Below are positions 11,301-21,342 of a stretch of DNA of 64,000 nucleotides, piece by piece (positions within the stretch are counted from its first letter, which is position 1; every line of letters begins with the position of its first letter). Where the stretch lies: the NCBI GenBank assembly GCA_022315425.1, contig JAIUPT010000028.1, forward strand, positions 744,001-808,000. Reading direction: 5' to 3'. Position numbers and translations under genes: made by a program. Origin of the DNA: Pseudevernia furfuracea. Taxonomy: Eukaryota; Ascomycota; Lecanoromycetes; Lecanorales; Parmeliaceae. The notes under the pieces are model-generated. The model did no database searches and was not told where the DNA came from. It saw only the letters and a program-made list of their open reading frames with translations.

Positions 11301-12099
11301 AGGTCGTCGCATTCCCGTCGAGAGGGTGATCCAGTCACTACCGCCAGGATGGGATGAAAAGGTACGGATCAACATGGCGAAAGGTATGAGGGAGCAACTT
11401 GCCATGACAAGTGTTGGAAACCCCCTAACGCGCCGTGACTTCGGAATGATACTTCCACAGTCTGGGACTGGAGATGACCCGAGCGGTTGGCTGAATGATG
11501 AGATAATCAGCGGGTACCTACAGGCAGTCGTCGACCATGGCCACCGGGCTATGGGCCACCCTCGCGGTGCAAAGCCTCAGTTGCATGCCTTCAACCCGTT
11601 CTTTTACACAACTCTGAAAGAGCGTGGCTACGACGCCGTCAAGAGGTGGTCAACCCGTGCCAAGGTTGGTGGTAACGACTTGAAGACCGTCGAGTACGTT
11701 TTCATCCCGTGCAACCCAAGCAAGAACCATTGGACTTTAGTTGTCGTCTGCCCTGTACGGAAGACGATTGAAGTCTTTGACTCTATGCACGGCCCCGCTT
11801 TGGACAAGGTCAACACTACCAAGTCGTGGTTAAGAGGGGAATTTGGCGGTTCGTACGTTGATTCAGAGTGGACTGTTGTCGAAGACCCGGAATATCGTGG
11901 CCGCGGAAAGGGGCCAACTCAGAATAATGTTAACGATTGTGGAGTGTTTGCAGTCACGACAGCAAAGATGGTTGTGCTTGGGGTCGACCCAATGGCGGTT
12001 TCTGCGAATGACATGCCCCTGCAACGCCGCCGTCTCGTTGCCGAGTTGCTAAATGGTGGATTCTCCGGGGAGTTTGAACCTCATGTTGTCTTTGAATAG
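8311..12099 (+). CDS. Ulp1/SENP-family (C48) cysteine protease with a membrane segment and internal repeats
   Basis: A single-exon gene for a 1262-residue protein whose last ~250 residues form a Ulp1-type SUMO-protease domain: WLNDEI, then catalytic His about 1140 (KNHWTLVVV), Asp about 1157 (VFDSMH), Gln about 1204 and Cys about 1210 in PTQNNVNDCGVF. All four catalytic elements are present, so the domain should be active on SUMO or a related modifier. Residues 109-130 (WIIYGGALLVCGGCVLAGEAY) are a strong single transmembrane segment followed by an Arg-rich stretch (RRRRRD), so the protein is probably anchored, perhaps in the nuclear envelope or ER; this is inference. The middle is disordered and built of 27-residue repeats rich in RSPLA, then an 11-residue charged repeat forming a coiled coil (residues about 936-990) just before the protease. 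Start: first ATG, after a pyrimidine-rich leader. Confidence 0.85.
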   Translation: MDGSPGSDVMDWKEDSSLHIIQPASSPWRKRSFDTYNETNEPYRPNEDHSGYRVTDTLRHHPEPVEPSIDFNGRFARFATDFDGNVILQPIIQQQPPKPIGAYLPELVKWIIYGGALLVCGGCVLAGEAYIHTATVAVRVGNSAKRRLVQVTQKTFAPAPPPRRRRRDVPPHRRQSPIIRRVSPTSSGSRTHIPVTPPRARPMATLKEAAASYNECIIDYAPSNIKHVRSGAFVTSHEDDHQMSGIIHHPCFEPLMSGALQDMEIDEDAQSNAIPSFSPYHIPGKFPDSPPPPALPPIESPAPQLRASVGLAIPHDQNIDDMAMSEEQEADEVATPRSEASDESDIQDVQPTIKSPLQNVDSRLRNYKGELLDDWQIKVCREFQAIHPPPREIRQQAASAPVQPHGLNSTGLIQSHRSPLANGSPITPHQQHGMTATGLNDSRRSPLANGSPTSPHQQNGMTATGLNNSRRSPLANGSPTSPHQQNGIIATGLIDSRRSPMANASHTGAADGTMGLYGSTGELLDQPHGMTSNGLNDLHRSPLDLHIATTEVVPHPHVLTSTGSNDLHRSPLDLDRATTEVFYQPHGTTSIGSNDLHRSPLADASPTRAGDVLNDSHDASTDISHQPPRTATIGSIDSPRSPLADKSLINSPHGTSPTGSIDLPRSPLAESPMEAAVDVMNDTQEAGPDVSDHTTPVPARSPVRSPPATTATKAAESPSKRFMQSIYARIQGKPKKRSPLCERVNNANIHKVPITPKNVSWPVRGAVTRTKRFVKGELISHPSPASSSEDSSILSSVPSDFSPQPSPTMQEEEEETALHPAHQTYPPTPAGNNSSMSPISSTESHVSNSTSTNEHTDVTHNRGEEQTISSSSSSDNEASVQSVQTPTQTAAADPSTPPSHLSPKFEELKISTRRSSLRRREKEDQEQKLKDAIAAEEKARKEKEEAEEKARKEKEEAEEKALKEKEEAEEKARKEKEEAEEKARIEVEEEEERKKTGGRRIPVERVIQSLPPGWDEKVRINMAKGMREQLAMTSVGNPLTRRDFGMILPQSGTGDDPSGWLNDEIISGYLQAVVDHGHRAMGHPRGAKPQLHAFNPFFYTTLKERGYDAVKRWSTRAKVGGNDLKTVEYVFIPCNPSKNHWTLVVVCPVRKTIEVFDSMHGPALDKVNTTKSWLRGEFGGSYVDSEWTVVEDPEYRGRGKGPTQNNVNDCGVFAVTTAKMVVLGVDPMAVSANDMPLQRRRLVAELLNGGFSGEFEPHVVFE
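9511..10326 (+). repeat. Degenerate 81-bp (27-residue) tandem repeats inside the Ulp1-like gene
   Basis: Three near-identical 81-bp units (9580-9660, 9661-9741, 9742-9822) encode SPTSPHQQNGMTATGLN then SRRSPLANG. At least six diverged copies flank them, each keeping a TG(L/S)(N/I)D..RSPL core. Every copy keeps frame. The RSPL core resembles a proline-directed phosphorylation or docking site; that is a guess from the motif only. Confidence 0.9.
11116..11280 (+). repeat. Five 33-bp repeats coding an 11-residue charged coiled coil
   Basis: Five consecutive 33-bp units (11116, 11149, 11182, 11215, 11248) encode EEKARKEKEEA with few changes; the last unit is diverged. The 11-residue alternating Glu/Lys pattern predicts a long single helix or coiled coil directly before the protease domain. 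Confidence 0.95.
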
Positions 12100-13385
12100 C
12101 GGGTTTTCCTTGTGGCGTTTTCTTATTCATGATGTGATACCCCGTGGTAGAGCTCAGCTCTCCGGTTAACGGCCCACTGTTTTACTCCTTTTGTATGATG
12201 GCAATGAAATAAAAGTTGAAAGTTCTATTTGTGTCCTTTGGTGAACCTGCCATGACGTCTCGAAACCAACGGTTACTTGTCCGTTCGCCATCGAAAAACA
12301 CGGTTTGTGCACCCCTTGGATGGATAAATCTTGGAAAACCCCTACCCTTCTGTTCCAAGTTGTCCTCTCTCCATAGGTCCTTGGACCAGTGGATTTGCAT
12401 TCGTGAAGGCCAGCCGGGACAGTCACACGTAAACACACAGAGCGAGCAAAAACGACCAGCATTTATCAACCCACAGGACCAGGACCAGGATCAGGACCTC
12501 GAAATTGGGCCTTTCCTACCACTCAATCCATCCACTCAATCCATCCACTCAATCCATCAAGCAACCATCCATCCATCCATCCATCCATCAAGCAACCATC
12601 AACCATCAACCATCGGATCGATCCCTCCCATGGGGGGGGGGAGGGGGAGGGGCGATGCGCCCTTCCTTCTCCGCACAAGAACGATGCGACGCGACGACGA
12701 CGACGACTTCGACAAGTGGCGGTGGGAGACTACCTCACCTTACCTTACCTCACCTCACCTCACCTCACCTCACCTCACCTTGCCTTGCCGGCATTTTTGA
12801 GAAGCAGTGATTGATCGGGGTCGGTACGTGGGGCTGGCAACGGTGGAAGGTTTTAGATTGTACGGAGGATTGGAGCGGGGGGAGGGGGGGGGGGAAGGGG
12901 GGGGTTGTCTACTGTGACCGCTGCTCCGGTGATCGGTCTGGGATGGGGGGGGGGGGCTCGATGCATGTCGCCTAGCGGGGACACGTTTGCGGATGGTGAT
13001 TGAGCTGCTCAGTCTTTCTCGGGTTGTGGGGGGGCTGCGAGTATTGTGGGGTAGACAAACAGAGGCAATTATTCTCATAGAAGCTGTCAGCATTTGGTCT
13101 CGTCGCCCATGGCCATCTGGTGTATCTAGGCATTAGACCTCAAATAGACTTCACACTGTAAGGGGAGCGAGTTGCCAGGAACATGTTATGAGAAATAGTT
13201 CATGTGAATTCTAAGAAAAACAATAATCAAACAAGAATGGAAGTCGGAAGTCGGAAATCTAGAGTGGATCCTCAACGCCTTCCTTCCCTGTACAGCATAC
13301 TATCCGCGCCTCCCATGTGTGTAAAAGAACACTCTCCGCCCAGCTGTCTGCCAAGAACGCTCCTCGAAACCACATTCAGAAAAGG
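12100..13385. other. Intergenic region rich in simple repeats
   Basis: No gene is supported between the protease gene and the convergent GH72 gene. It holds an AATCCATCCACTC array and (CCAT)n around 12525-12612, GGGGGGGGGGAGGGGGAGGGG-like G tracts near 12630-12655, an ACCTC array at 12732-12786, and further G runs at about 12878-12903 and 12942-12956. Short open frames across these repeats are artefacts of low complexity. G runs on the + strand are dense enough to form quadruplexes. Confidence 0.7.
12732..12786. repeat. ACCTC/ACCTT pentanucleotide microsatellite
   Basis: About ten consecutive five-base units of CTCAC and CTTAC form, in the intergenic simple-repeat region. Confidence 0.9.
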
Positions 13386-14947
13386 CTAGAACCGAAAAAA
13401 GAGGGATAGAGCCAGAAGCCCAGCGAGTCCACGAGTCCCAATCTTATTACGGCCCGCAGCTCCTTTCTTCGTAGGTGATGGAGTTGCGGCCGTTGTCGAC
13501 GAAGACTGACCGGAGGTATTACTGCCGTTTGGCGTGTTGCTCTCATCATCAGCGAGCGGTTTGATGGCCAGATTCTTGATTACGTTGCCATTTGCGTCGT
13601 ATACCGCGTCCGCTACTGTCGTGGTAGTCACACTGACGAGCTTGCCCTGATTCGGATTGGAGATACCATTGTCAATCAGCGTTTGGCCACCCGATGGTAC
13701 AGCTGGAAGGGTGAATGAGGTATTGAAGCCGCTGGAGGAGATTAGACTGCTACTGCACTTTTGTGATTGGACGCTTGTAGCGGAAGAATCCATGCTTTCC
13801 AAAGCCTTGACATCCAGAGTGTTGTACTGCGTTTGAAGAGCGTTGTAGTCATCCCGTAGCTGGGCCGTACCATTGTCGTAAATCCAGACCAATCCGTAGT
13901 TATTATCCTCCTCATAGTATTCGTAGACTAGACCACCACTCATGACCGAGGTCATATTGCCGTAAAGCACAGGGACTTCGTCGAAAACACGAGGCTCCAC
14001 CTTGTTACAGCCGTACTCAGAGAAGAATATAGGAATGCTCGTATTGCCAAAGGTGGAAATGATGGTGTCATAGCTAGATGCATCGTAATTTGCAGTCGGA
14101 CTGGTAGGTCCACACCAAGAGTAGGAGTTCAGGCCGAAGAAGTCGGAGCGGGATGGATCCGAGGACTCGCCGTTGATATCGCAAGAAAGGTAAGTCCAGG
14201 AGTCTGTCAGAATCTGTGAAACATCTGCCGCAGAATAGCCCACGGGTATTGAACGATTCAGATGATTGGAGATGTAGTTCTTGAGATCCCGGGTCACTGC
14301 TCGGAGGTATGGCGGTGCAGTCTGTCCAGTGGCCACAGTGTTCATCACTTCGTTGGCTGAGATGAAAGCCAAAGTGTTTGGGTATGGACCAAAGGCTTCC
14401 ACGACACTGAAGATGTGGTTCAAGTAGGTTGAACTGTAGGAGGTGACGAGGTTCCCAGGATCCAGACTCTGGAGTGGCAAAGGTGAATTGACATCTATGA
14501 ACATATATATGCCCACAGCATTGAAGATGGAGGCGCACAGATCATGGTTCAAGGTCGGATCAACGTTGTAGACTCGAATGGTGTTGATACCGAGCTGTTG
14601 CATGAGGGCAGCATCACGGAGACAACTGGTACCATTGCTCAGAGGGTCAGAGGCAGAGGTGGCACTAAACGCGTCCGATCCGCCTGGTTGATAGCTGGAA
14701 AGAGTGTCAGTTGTGTTTTTCCAGCTTTGGAATCAAGTAGCAACGCACGCCACACCGATAATCTGAAAACGGTTGCTGGTGACGTTGTTGACAAAGTTTG
14801 CACCTTGGACCTTGACATTTTGTACCGCTGAGGCAAGGGTAGCGCAGAGCAAGAGGCCTGCACATATGGGATTGAGAGACTAATGAAAACTCAGTGACTG
14901 GACAGTGGAGAGGATGCGTTGCGGGGCAGAAGTCTCACTCGAAGCAT
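13386..14947 (-). CDS. GH72 1,3-beta-glucanosyltransferase (GAS/GEL family), GPI-type
   Basis: Encodes a 482-residue cell-wall enzyme that cuts and rejoins beta-1,3-glucan chains outside the plasma membrane. Reading the minus strand, exon 1 is only nine bases (14939-14947, Met-Leu-Arg); exons 2 and 3 are 14749-14879 and 13386-14694, with introns of 59 and 54 bp. Joined, they give a signal peptide (MLRSLNPICAGLLLCATLAS) and the mature start QNVKVQGANF. The two catalytic glutamates are E162 in ISANEV and E273 in FFSEYGCN. The domain is followed by a Ser/Thr-rich tail and a C-terminal hydrophobic segment (GLAGLLALSLFF) fitting GPI attachment. No CBM43/X8 cysteine module is present, so it belongs to the GH72-minus subgroup. 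Exon 1 was chosen because GTGAGA...CATTAG with a CACTGAG branch restores the frame and a good signal peptide; the longer open frame lacks a Met. Confidence 0.92.
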
Positions 14948-15872
14948 TGTTGATAATTTGGTAGCGAGGGAAGACGCTCTCGCATACGAAAGGGAGATGC
15001 TCCCGTGTAAGGATCCAGTCGTGGCGGCGGGAGTATTAAATGTTTACTATTGGGAAGAATGGAAGTTGACAAAAGTTGTTAGAGTGTTTGTAGTTGAGAA
15101 GGAGAGAGATGAGTTGAAGGATTGTGGCAGGAGCAGGAGCAGGAGCAATCCAGTTGCTTTACAGTACCGTTGCTCTACTTTAAAATGATGAAATAAGATA
15201 AAATCAAATGGTGTGGTAAAGGGAGAGGAAAGATGGAAGATGGAAGATGGAAGGCAATACTACTCGTAATGCACTAGAATTTAACGTAGGTCGTACAGGT
15301 ACCTTAAGGTAACGTATAACTATCACACATATCTTCCATATTCAGGTACAGTAGCTACTAGCCAAAGACCGATCGTATGCATTATGCGCCGCCCGCAGGA
15401 CACAGAACGCAGGTGCCAGCCCAAAACCATGGGTCCACTCCCCCACCATCCCCCTTAAACACGCTTGACGAGGGTATAGAACCTACCGAGACATACATGT
15501 AAGTTTCACAATTGCAGCACTGAGCACCCTTAATTTAACCAACGCTGATTTAATTTCCACATTAATTAACGTCCCTATCAATATTATTGCATATTCTCAC
15601 ATGTCTTGGCCAAACTGAATTTGTCATTTATGCCGCCTATAGAAGCTGCCTCAAATTCACTGAAACTCCCTACGCCCTTGACCTCATCCAATTGTCTCCG
15701 TTGATGTGCAGAAGGGATTTTGAGCCTTGCTTGAGCCATGAAGCATAGCACTATGTACAATGGAGTAATACAATGATGCAATGACCTGACCAACACCATG
15801 GTCCAGCTTTGGAGGAGAGACGATGTCGAAGATAAAGTGTGTGAGAGGTGGATGGAGCTGACGAAATAGAGC
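14948..15872. other. Intergenic region between GH72 and TOM20 genes
   Basis: Upstream half should hold the GH72 promoter; the right end is the TOM20 3' flank. I see short AGGAGC and GGAAGAT repeats (about 15128-15146 and 15229-15251) but no gene. A minus-strand open frame overlapping 15584-15961 is mostly the TOM20 3' flank read in the wrong frame. Confidence 0.5.
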
Positions 15873-16565
15873 TCAGTCGTCAATCCCAGTCGAAGAACCA
15901 GGCCCTGAGCCAGAGCCCCCCGCACCGAAGGGACCAACGCTGATCGTCGGATCCAGAGCAATCATCTCTGCTAGTATGTCGATGACCGGCTTGGGTACAG
16001 TCTTGTCGTAGATATGGATAAGATCTCGTGGTTGAGGATAGACCTTGAGAGCCTTGTAAAAGCAGAGCGCCGCCTCAATGAGCTTGGTACCTGTCAGACG
16101 GTCTTAGCATGCGAAGCTTCACCCGTGGCCGAACACTGAATATACCGTCCTGGCAGAGAACCTCCCCTTGCCCAACTTCGCTCATAAAGTATGCCTCCTT
16201 GTCTTCCACATCGGTAGGAAACCCCTCGTCTCTAGCCTCGCTCACGGCATTTTCGATGGCCTGCTTCTGCTGCACACCTTGTGCCTCTGCTTCTTCCTTA
16301 GCAGCTCGTGCTTCCCTTCGCGACTCTCTCTTAAGAGCTTTCCTAAATTCTGGATCTGACCGCCGCTTATGATCAAAGTAGACCGCATATGCTGTACAGA
16401 AAAGAGGATTAGCCAATATATAGTGAGAGAGGGGAAATTTAAACGTAACAAATTGCCCCAGATGGGTATCTACATAAGCATGTGCCGTCACTTACCAAGG
16501 AAACCGGTTATAATAGCACCAGCCGAAGCTATCACTATCGTAGATGTCCGGACGGAGGAAGACAT
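15873..16565 (-). CDS. TOM20: Mitochondrial import receptor subunit TOM20
   Basis: Encodes a 177-residue outer-membrane receptor that binds mitochondrial presequences for the TOM complex. Three exons (16496-16565, 16146-16391, 15873-16090; introns 104 and 55 bp) join in frame. The N-terminus is a membrane anchor (STIVIASAGAIITGFLAYAV) followed by YFDHKRRSDPEFRKALKRE, the conserved cytosolic start of fungal Tom20, then an Ala/Glu-rich helix and the TPR-like core (TKLIEAALCFYKALKVYPQP). The C-terminus is a Gly/Ser-rich tail ending GSSTGIDD. Length and order fit the family. The first intron is about twice the usual size here. It is divergent from EXO84 with 245 bp between the two start codons. 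Confidence 0.95.
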
Positions 16566-16810
16566 GCTAGGGGTCTGGACCAGGTAAGATCAATCAAGGG
16601 CACAGAAGCCTCTTTTCTCGGTAAGATTTCAGTGGCCAGGGGCAAGCTGGATGTTAGATATCGATGTTGATGTGTATTGCCATAAACTTTTGTAAGCTAA
16701 CTTAGACACGGATAACCGGAGCCAAATTCGCCGATATTTTGCCCAGACTTTATCTTGCGCTTGGCATTCTCCTTTATTAGCATTCCATTGCTACACAGGC
16801 TTGGGGCGCT
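16566..16810. promoter_or_regulatory. Shared divergent promoter region of TOM20 and EXO84
   Basis: The 245 bp between the start codons of TOM20 (minus) and EXO84 (plus) must contain both promoters and leaders. I see no TATA box; TTATCTTGCGCTTGG lies about 60 bp before the EXO84 start. Confidence 0.6.
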
Positions 16811-18875
16811 ATGGAGGACAAAGGGAAGGGCTTTTCCTTGCGACAGAAAAAGTCACGTCAAGTCGCGACTAAGCAGATATCTGGTCCAATCCAGACAATC
16901 CCCCAAGCCTCCCAAGGTCCTACTCGTCCAAACATTGACGGCAAAGTCGAGACTTCGACAGCTAATACTTCTGACCTTGTCAAGAGACGATATTCAACAC
17001 GCTTCACCAATCTTCCAGACTTTAGTAATGCCGACGTGCCACCTGTCCCATCTATTCCGACCATTCCTGCCCAGTTTGCCCAGTCTGATTCTCGTCCATC
17101 AACCGCACGGCAGAATCAGCAGCTCCAACTAGATGCGAATGCCCTGAAGGATCCCAACCTGCAGGTCGAGAATTACTCCACAAATTTGTTATCAGACGCC
17201 TCTGATCAAGAGCTTCGAGACTATCAAGCAAGCCTTCGAAAGCTCAAAAATCGCACCTCGACCGATCTACAGCAGAATGTCTACCAAAACCGAACGCAGT
17301 TCATCAAGATCTCCAAAGAAGCGGAAAAGCTTAAGGGGGAGATGCGAACACTCCGAGGCCTTATGTCCGAGCTCACGAACTCTCTCAATCAAGCTTCGAT
17401 AAATGCTGGAGCACCAGAGCCGCGCGCTGCATTGGATGATGGTGCAAGGTCAAGAGCTCGCAAACAGGCAAACAGGAGCTCGGTAGCAAACCTAGAGGCG
17501 ATGTGGAATACCCAATTGCACGCACTGTGGAAAAACGTCGAGGGGTCGCAGAAGTTCCTGCCAGCTATACCAGGCAGGCATGTGGTTCTGGAGCAGAGTA
17601 CTTGGCTGGAGTTGGATGCTGCTACTTGGAAGGCAAAGCGTTATGCACATATCTTTCTTCTCAACGACCATCTGATGGTTGCGACTAAGAGGAAGCGACG
17701 AATAGATCCCAATGCTATGACTAATGGCGATGCTGGGCAAACAAGCTCTTCGAGGACAGTTGCGGACAAATGCTGGCCTCTGCAGGATATCGATATAGTG
17801 GATCTTGCATCTGCTGGATCATCAAATATCAGTGACCGAGGCGGAATGTCGAATGCAATCAGCATTAGATACGGCCATGAGTCCTTCACGTATCGTAGCG
17901 ACAAGTCGTCGACTACGGAGAAGCCGAACCTCTTACAGGCTTTCCGGAGGACTGCTGATGAGCTGCGGAGGGCCTTACAAGAAGACATGGAAGAGAACAT
18001 CAACAAGAGTAAGGAGACTATGGACTATCTGACTACTAGAGACCCAGCCTTGTCGAACAAAACAGATCTGTTGAGATCACTTAGTGGCGCTAAAGACCGT
18101 CCCGAAATCTTGATCGATGTGGATGGTAAGCACCAAAACCTTCGGTGGGTCGAGGGTCAAATCGACGAGCTAGACAGCGAAGTGGCTTTGCAGAAATTCG
18201 AAGACGCCACTCGACATGTTGAGAAATTCAGGAGACTGGCCAAAGGCCTCAAGGGCAACATGTTAGCCCAAGACCTTATTAGCACGAAGGTCGATGAGAG
18301 GGCTAGGAAACTAGCAGGTCAGTAATTCCCTAATTTCTAATTCCAATAACGAAAACTGATAGAATATAGACATTCTCGTCCTCCGCCTTACAGCCACTCA
18401 TGCACAATTGACAGCAACCCAAGCCAACATCGCCTATCTCGTCCGTCTCAACTTTACCCCCCTCGCTCGCACCACATATCTCACTGCCCGCGCTGTTCTC
18501 ATCCACACCCGCGCTCGCAGCATCATGTTTGAAGGTGATTTACCCCAGCACATCAACCAGCTCTCTTATGTCTACTTCTCGTTGATCCGTAACACCGTGA
18601 ACACGTACCAGCAATGTTTTCCGCCAATCATGATGAGCAGTTGTGTTCAATGGGCAAAGGAGAGGTTGGACGAGTTTAACGCGTTATTAGGGAGGCAATT
18701 GGGCAGTGTGAGAGCCGGCTCCACAAATTGGAACGATTGCTTGGGGAAGGCTATCGAGAATGCGGGCATGGTTGGTGAGGTGGGATTGGATTTTGCAAAT
18801 CTTGTGGGTCTGGGGTTGATGAAGGAGAGAAATGATGGAGGGCAGCTTGAAAAACCACGGGAGGGAGAGCAGTAG
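16811..18875 (+). CDS. EXO84: Exocyst complex component EXO84
   Basis: Encodes a 670-residue subunit of the exocyst, the tether that docks secretory vesicles at growth sites such as the hyphal tip. Exons 16811-18317 and 18370-18875 are separated by a 52-bp intron that joins LAD in frame. Evidence: the Vps51/Exo84 N-terminal coiled-coil block (DYQASLRKLKNRTSTDLQQ, about residues 145-200), a PH domain from about 256 (RHVVLEQSTWLELDA, then AHIFLLNDHLMVATKRK), and the helical CATCHR-type C-terminus (LTATHAQLTATQANIAYL). The first 100 residues are Ser/Pro-rich and probably disordered. POP5 follows 107 bp downstream on the same strand. Confidence 0.93.
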
Positions 18876-18982
18876 CATTTATGAATCTAGTCAATTGGCA
18901 ATAGAATTAGCACCATGGCTACCCGGCGCTCAGATTTAGCACATCACTTGCACGATCTTTTGATTCCAATTACATACCAGTC

Positions 18983-19650
18983 ATGGTCCGCATAAAGCAC
19001 CGCTACCTGCTCGTCCATATCCTCTACCCGGACCCAGTAGATCAAAAAGCAAGACTTTCCTCCAAATCCCCAGAAAAAGCTCTCCCAGACCTCGTCCAAT
19101 TTCACAGGCCAAGCCCCAATGAACTAACGCCCCAGCTCCTCGCGCGGACAATCAGAGATCAAGTACTATTACTATACGGAGATTATGGGCTCGGTCTCGT
19201 ATCGAGCAGCCTAAACGGTGATTCCCACCACCCCTATATCCATGGACCCCCCTTTATTGAAGCTTAGCCCCAGTCAAATACCTCTCCCCCGCAACCTCCA
19301 CCGCCATAATCCGCTGCTCGCGCGCCCACTACCGCCTCGTGTGGGCAGCTTTATCGTTCCTGACACAGCTACCGAAAACGTCGAAACAAGGGCGACCGAG
19401 CGCCTGCGCGATGCAGGTGGTTAGGGTGTCTGGTACGATCAAGAAGGCGGAGGAGGAAGCTATCAGGAGGGCTAGAGCTGCGATACTACGGGCCAAGAGG
19501 GAGGGCGGTGAAGGGAGTATCGATGGCCTGTTGGGGATACTGGGGAAAGATGATGAAGAGGCATTGCAGGGTGGGGGGGATTTGACGGCTGGATCAAATG
19601 TCTCAGACGAGGATGATGGGATGGGGATGGAATCCGACGGAGACGGCTGA
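18983..19650 (+). CDS. POP5: Ribonuclease P/MRP protein subunit POP5
   Basis: Encodes a 203-residue subunit of nuclear RNase P and RNase MRP, which process pre-tRNA 5' ends and pre-rRNA. Two exons, 18983-19217 and 19274-19650, with a 56-bp intron joining SSLN to VKYLSPATSTAII. The start MVRIKHRYLLVHILYPD is the hallmark of eukaryotic Pop5, followed by the conserved RDQVLLLYGDYGLG and the core around CSRAHYRLVWAALSFLTQ. The C-terminal 50 residues are Lys/Glu- then Asp/Gly-rich (SDEDDGMGMESDGDG), a common fungal extension. It converges on GPN2, leaving 118 bp between stop codons. Confidence 0.94.
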
Positions 19651-19768
19651 ATGAGTTGCAAGGGGATAGACTTGAATTGAGGATTTCTTCCAGGCATGAA
19701 CATCCAAGTGCCCCAACGCCGTTTCCGCGAACCAACGCCAATCGCTGTGCAGAGGCCAAAGCTTCGCG

Positions 19769-20880
19769 TTAAGATCGGCGCAGCACTTTCACGCCGCCGT
19801 CCGGGACAGGGCCCATCTCTTCAACATCACTATCCTCCTCTCCACCGTCCTCAGTCAACGGCGGCGTCTCCTGGGCCCTAGCCTCTTCCTCCCGCTCCTT
19901 CGCCTCCAACTCATCGAATTCCTCCTTCCGATCGATCCACCGCTCTTGCACATCATGGATCGTCATCCCCTTCATCCCCTCCCTCATGGCAACCTGCCAC
20001 ACCGTATCGTTCGCTCCCTCAGCACCACCAAATGCATATCCTCCAGCTCGATCAATTGCCTGCAGCAGCGTCATCATGCTCTTCTTATCCTCGACCGCCA
20101 AGGTCTCGAAGCCCACGAGACCGAAGTCTTCCACTAATTCGACGACTGCATTGTTGAGACCTTCGAATTTAGGATGCCGCATCCTTGGGTTCTCGCTCGC
20201 TAGGTGGGGAAGCAGGTATGAGAGGTCATGGACTTCGGTGTAAAAGTCCAGGTTGAATGGAAGAGGTCCATAGCTCGCAAGCTTGTCGATTTTCGTCATG
20301 ACGTTAAGGTGTGGAAGGTCCATCTGGAGCATGGCTCTCAGAGAAAGCAGGAGCGTGGAGATGAAGAGCGAAGGCAGTGTGAGACAATATGAGTCCGTCA
20401 GATGCAGTGCCACTAGCTGTGTCGCCCAAGGTATCAGCTTCATCTTCATGAACAACAGCACTCCAGAAGGGCTGAAGGGGAAAAGCGGACTCTGTACCCA
20501 AGCTTCTGTATCCTGAAAAACAGATTCCTCAAACTCGAATGATGCGTAAAGAGCTCCACCTGGCCCGGACAATCAAACAGCACATAATCCTCCCCGAGCC
20601 CTTTCAAGCCCTCTTCCAACCAGTCTCCATTCTGCTCGAGCTCCTCAAGCGCCCACAGCACCCCTCCATTCGGTCCCAGCTCCTCTTCCGCCATGACCTC
20701 TTCGAGCGTGACCAGATCCCGTATGTCGAGCGCGCAGGGGTAGGACGTGCGGTCGTTGGCGGGGTCGAGGTTCACGACCGAGCATTTCCGGCCGATGGCG
20801 GAGAGGAACTGCCGCATGCCGTCGCAGTAGGTGGATTTGCCGGAGCCGGGCGGCCCGATGATGAGCTGGGCGAAGGGCAT
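19769..20880 (-). CDS. GPN2: GPN-loop GTPase 2
   Basis: Encodes a 345-residue GPN-loop GTPase needed for assembly and nuclear import of RNA polymerases. Exons 20491-20880 and 19769-20416 are joined across a 74-bp intron restoring KLGYRLVALHLTDS. Motifs: P-loop GPPGSGKST at residues 10-18, DPANDR, the GPN loop (ELGPNGGV), FDCPGQVELFTHH and the specificity motif TKIDKL. The donor is GTCCGC, weaker than the GTAAGT-like donors of neighbours, but the flanking protein is conserved and a GCTGAT branch site is present. The C-terminus is a charged helix with an acidic end (EDSDVEEMGP). Confidence 0.94.
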
Positions 20881-21342
20881 GGTGGTTGCTCTGGGGGTCG
20901 TTTTGTTGCGGATGCGTTTTTTTTGTTCGGCACGGCCGCAAGCAAGACGAGTTGCAAATTTCAACAAGCAACTCTAAGTACTCGTGGTACTCTAGTAGAT
21001 AGAGGCCTTATCGAGCTCGTCACGTGCAGATAAGTAGACTAGCTAGCATTTAGCCGCGCTACTCTAGGGCCGAGGGGCCCATCAATACAGAGTACCACCC
21101 ACTCACTCGGGACTCGCACCGACGTGGTCGCTTTTGCGAGTAGCTAGCTCAACACATTCTTTAGAGAGAAAAAGAATAGTGGCATCTAATTATCATCAGA
21201 CGATATATTCAATGCTGGATGTCACCTTCATGGTGATTATCTTAGTATAATACCTCAGAGACTAGCGGGTGGTAGGTTATAGAATTACCTTACGTTCCAT
21301 CCCTGCATACTCCTCAGTCAAAAAACATGATATGCTCAAGCT
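20881..21342. other. GPN2 promoter and left border of the decayed block
   Basis: No gene seen. It should hold the GPN2 promoter. Many CTAG-containing words (about 20990-21150) occur, without clear repeat structure. Confidence 0.5.

Noticed and set aside
11042..11405. Minus-strand open frames rich in FRAFSSASSFS and PPPSPSGPSLQ repeats
   Set aside because: They are antisense shadows of the 33-bp coiled-coil repeats of the Ulp1-like gene.
12525..12612. CRISPR-like or satellite array
   Set aside because: Units are 4-13 bp simple repeats with no spacers; CRISPR arrays are not expected in a fungal nuclear genome.
12505..12810. Plus-strand open frames rich in SIHPSI and HLTSP
   Set aside because: Pure products of CCAT and ACCTC microsatellites; no conserved protein.
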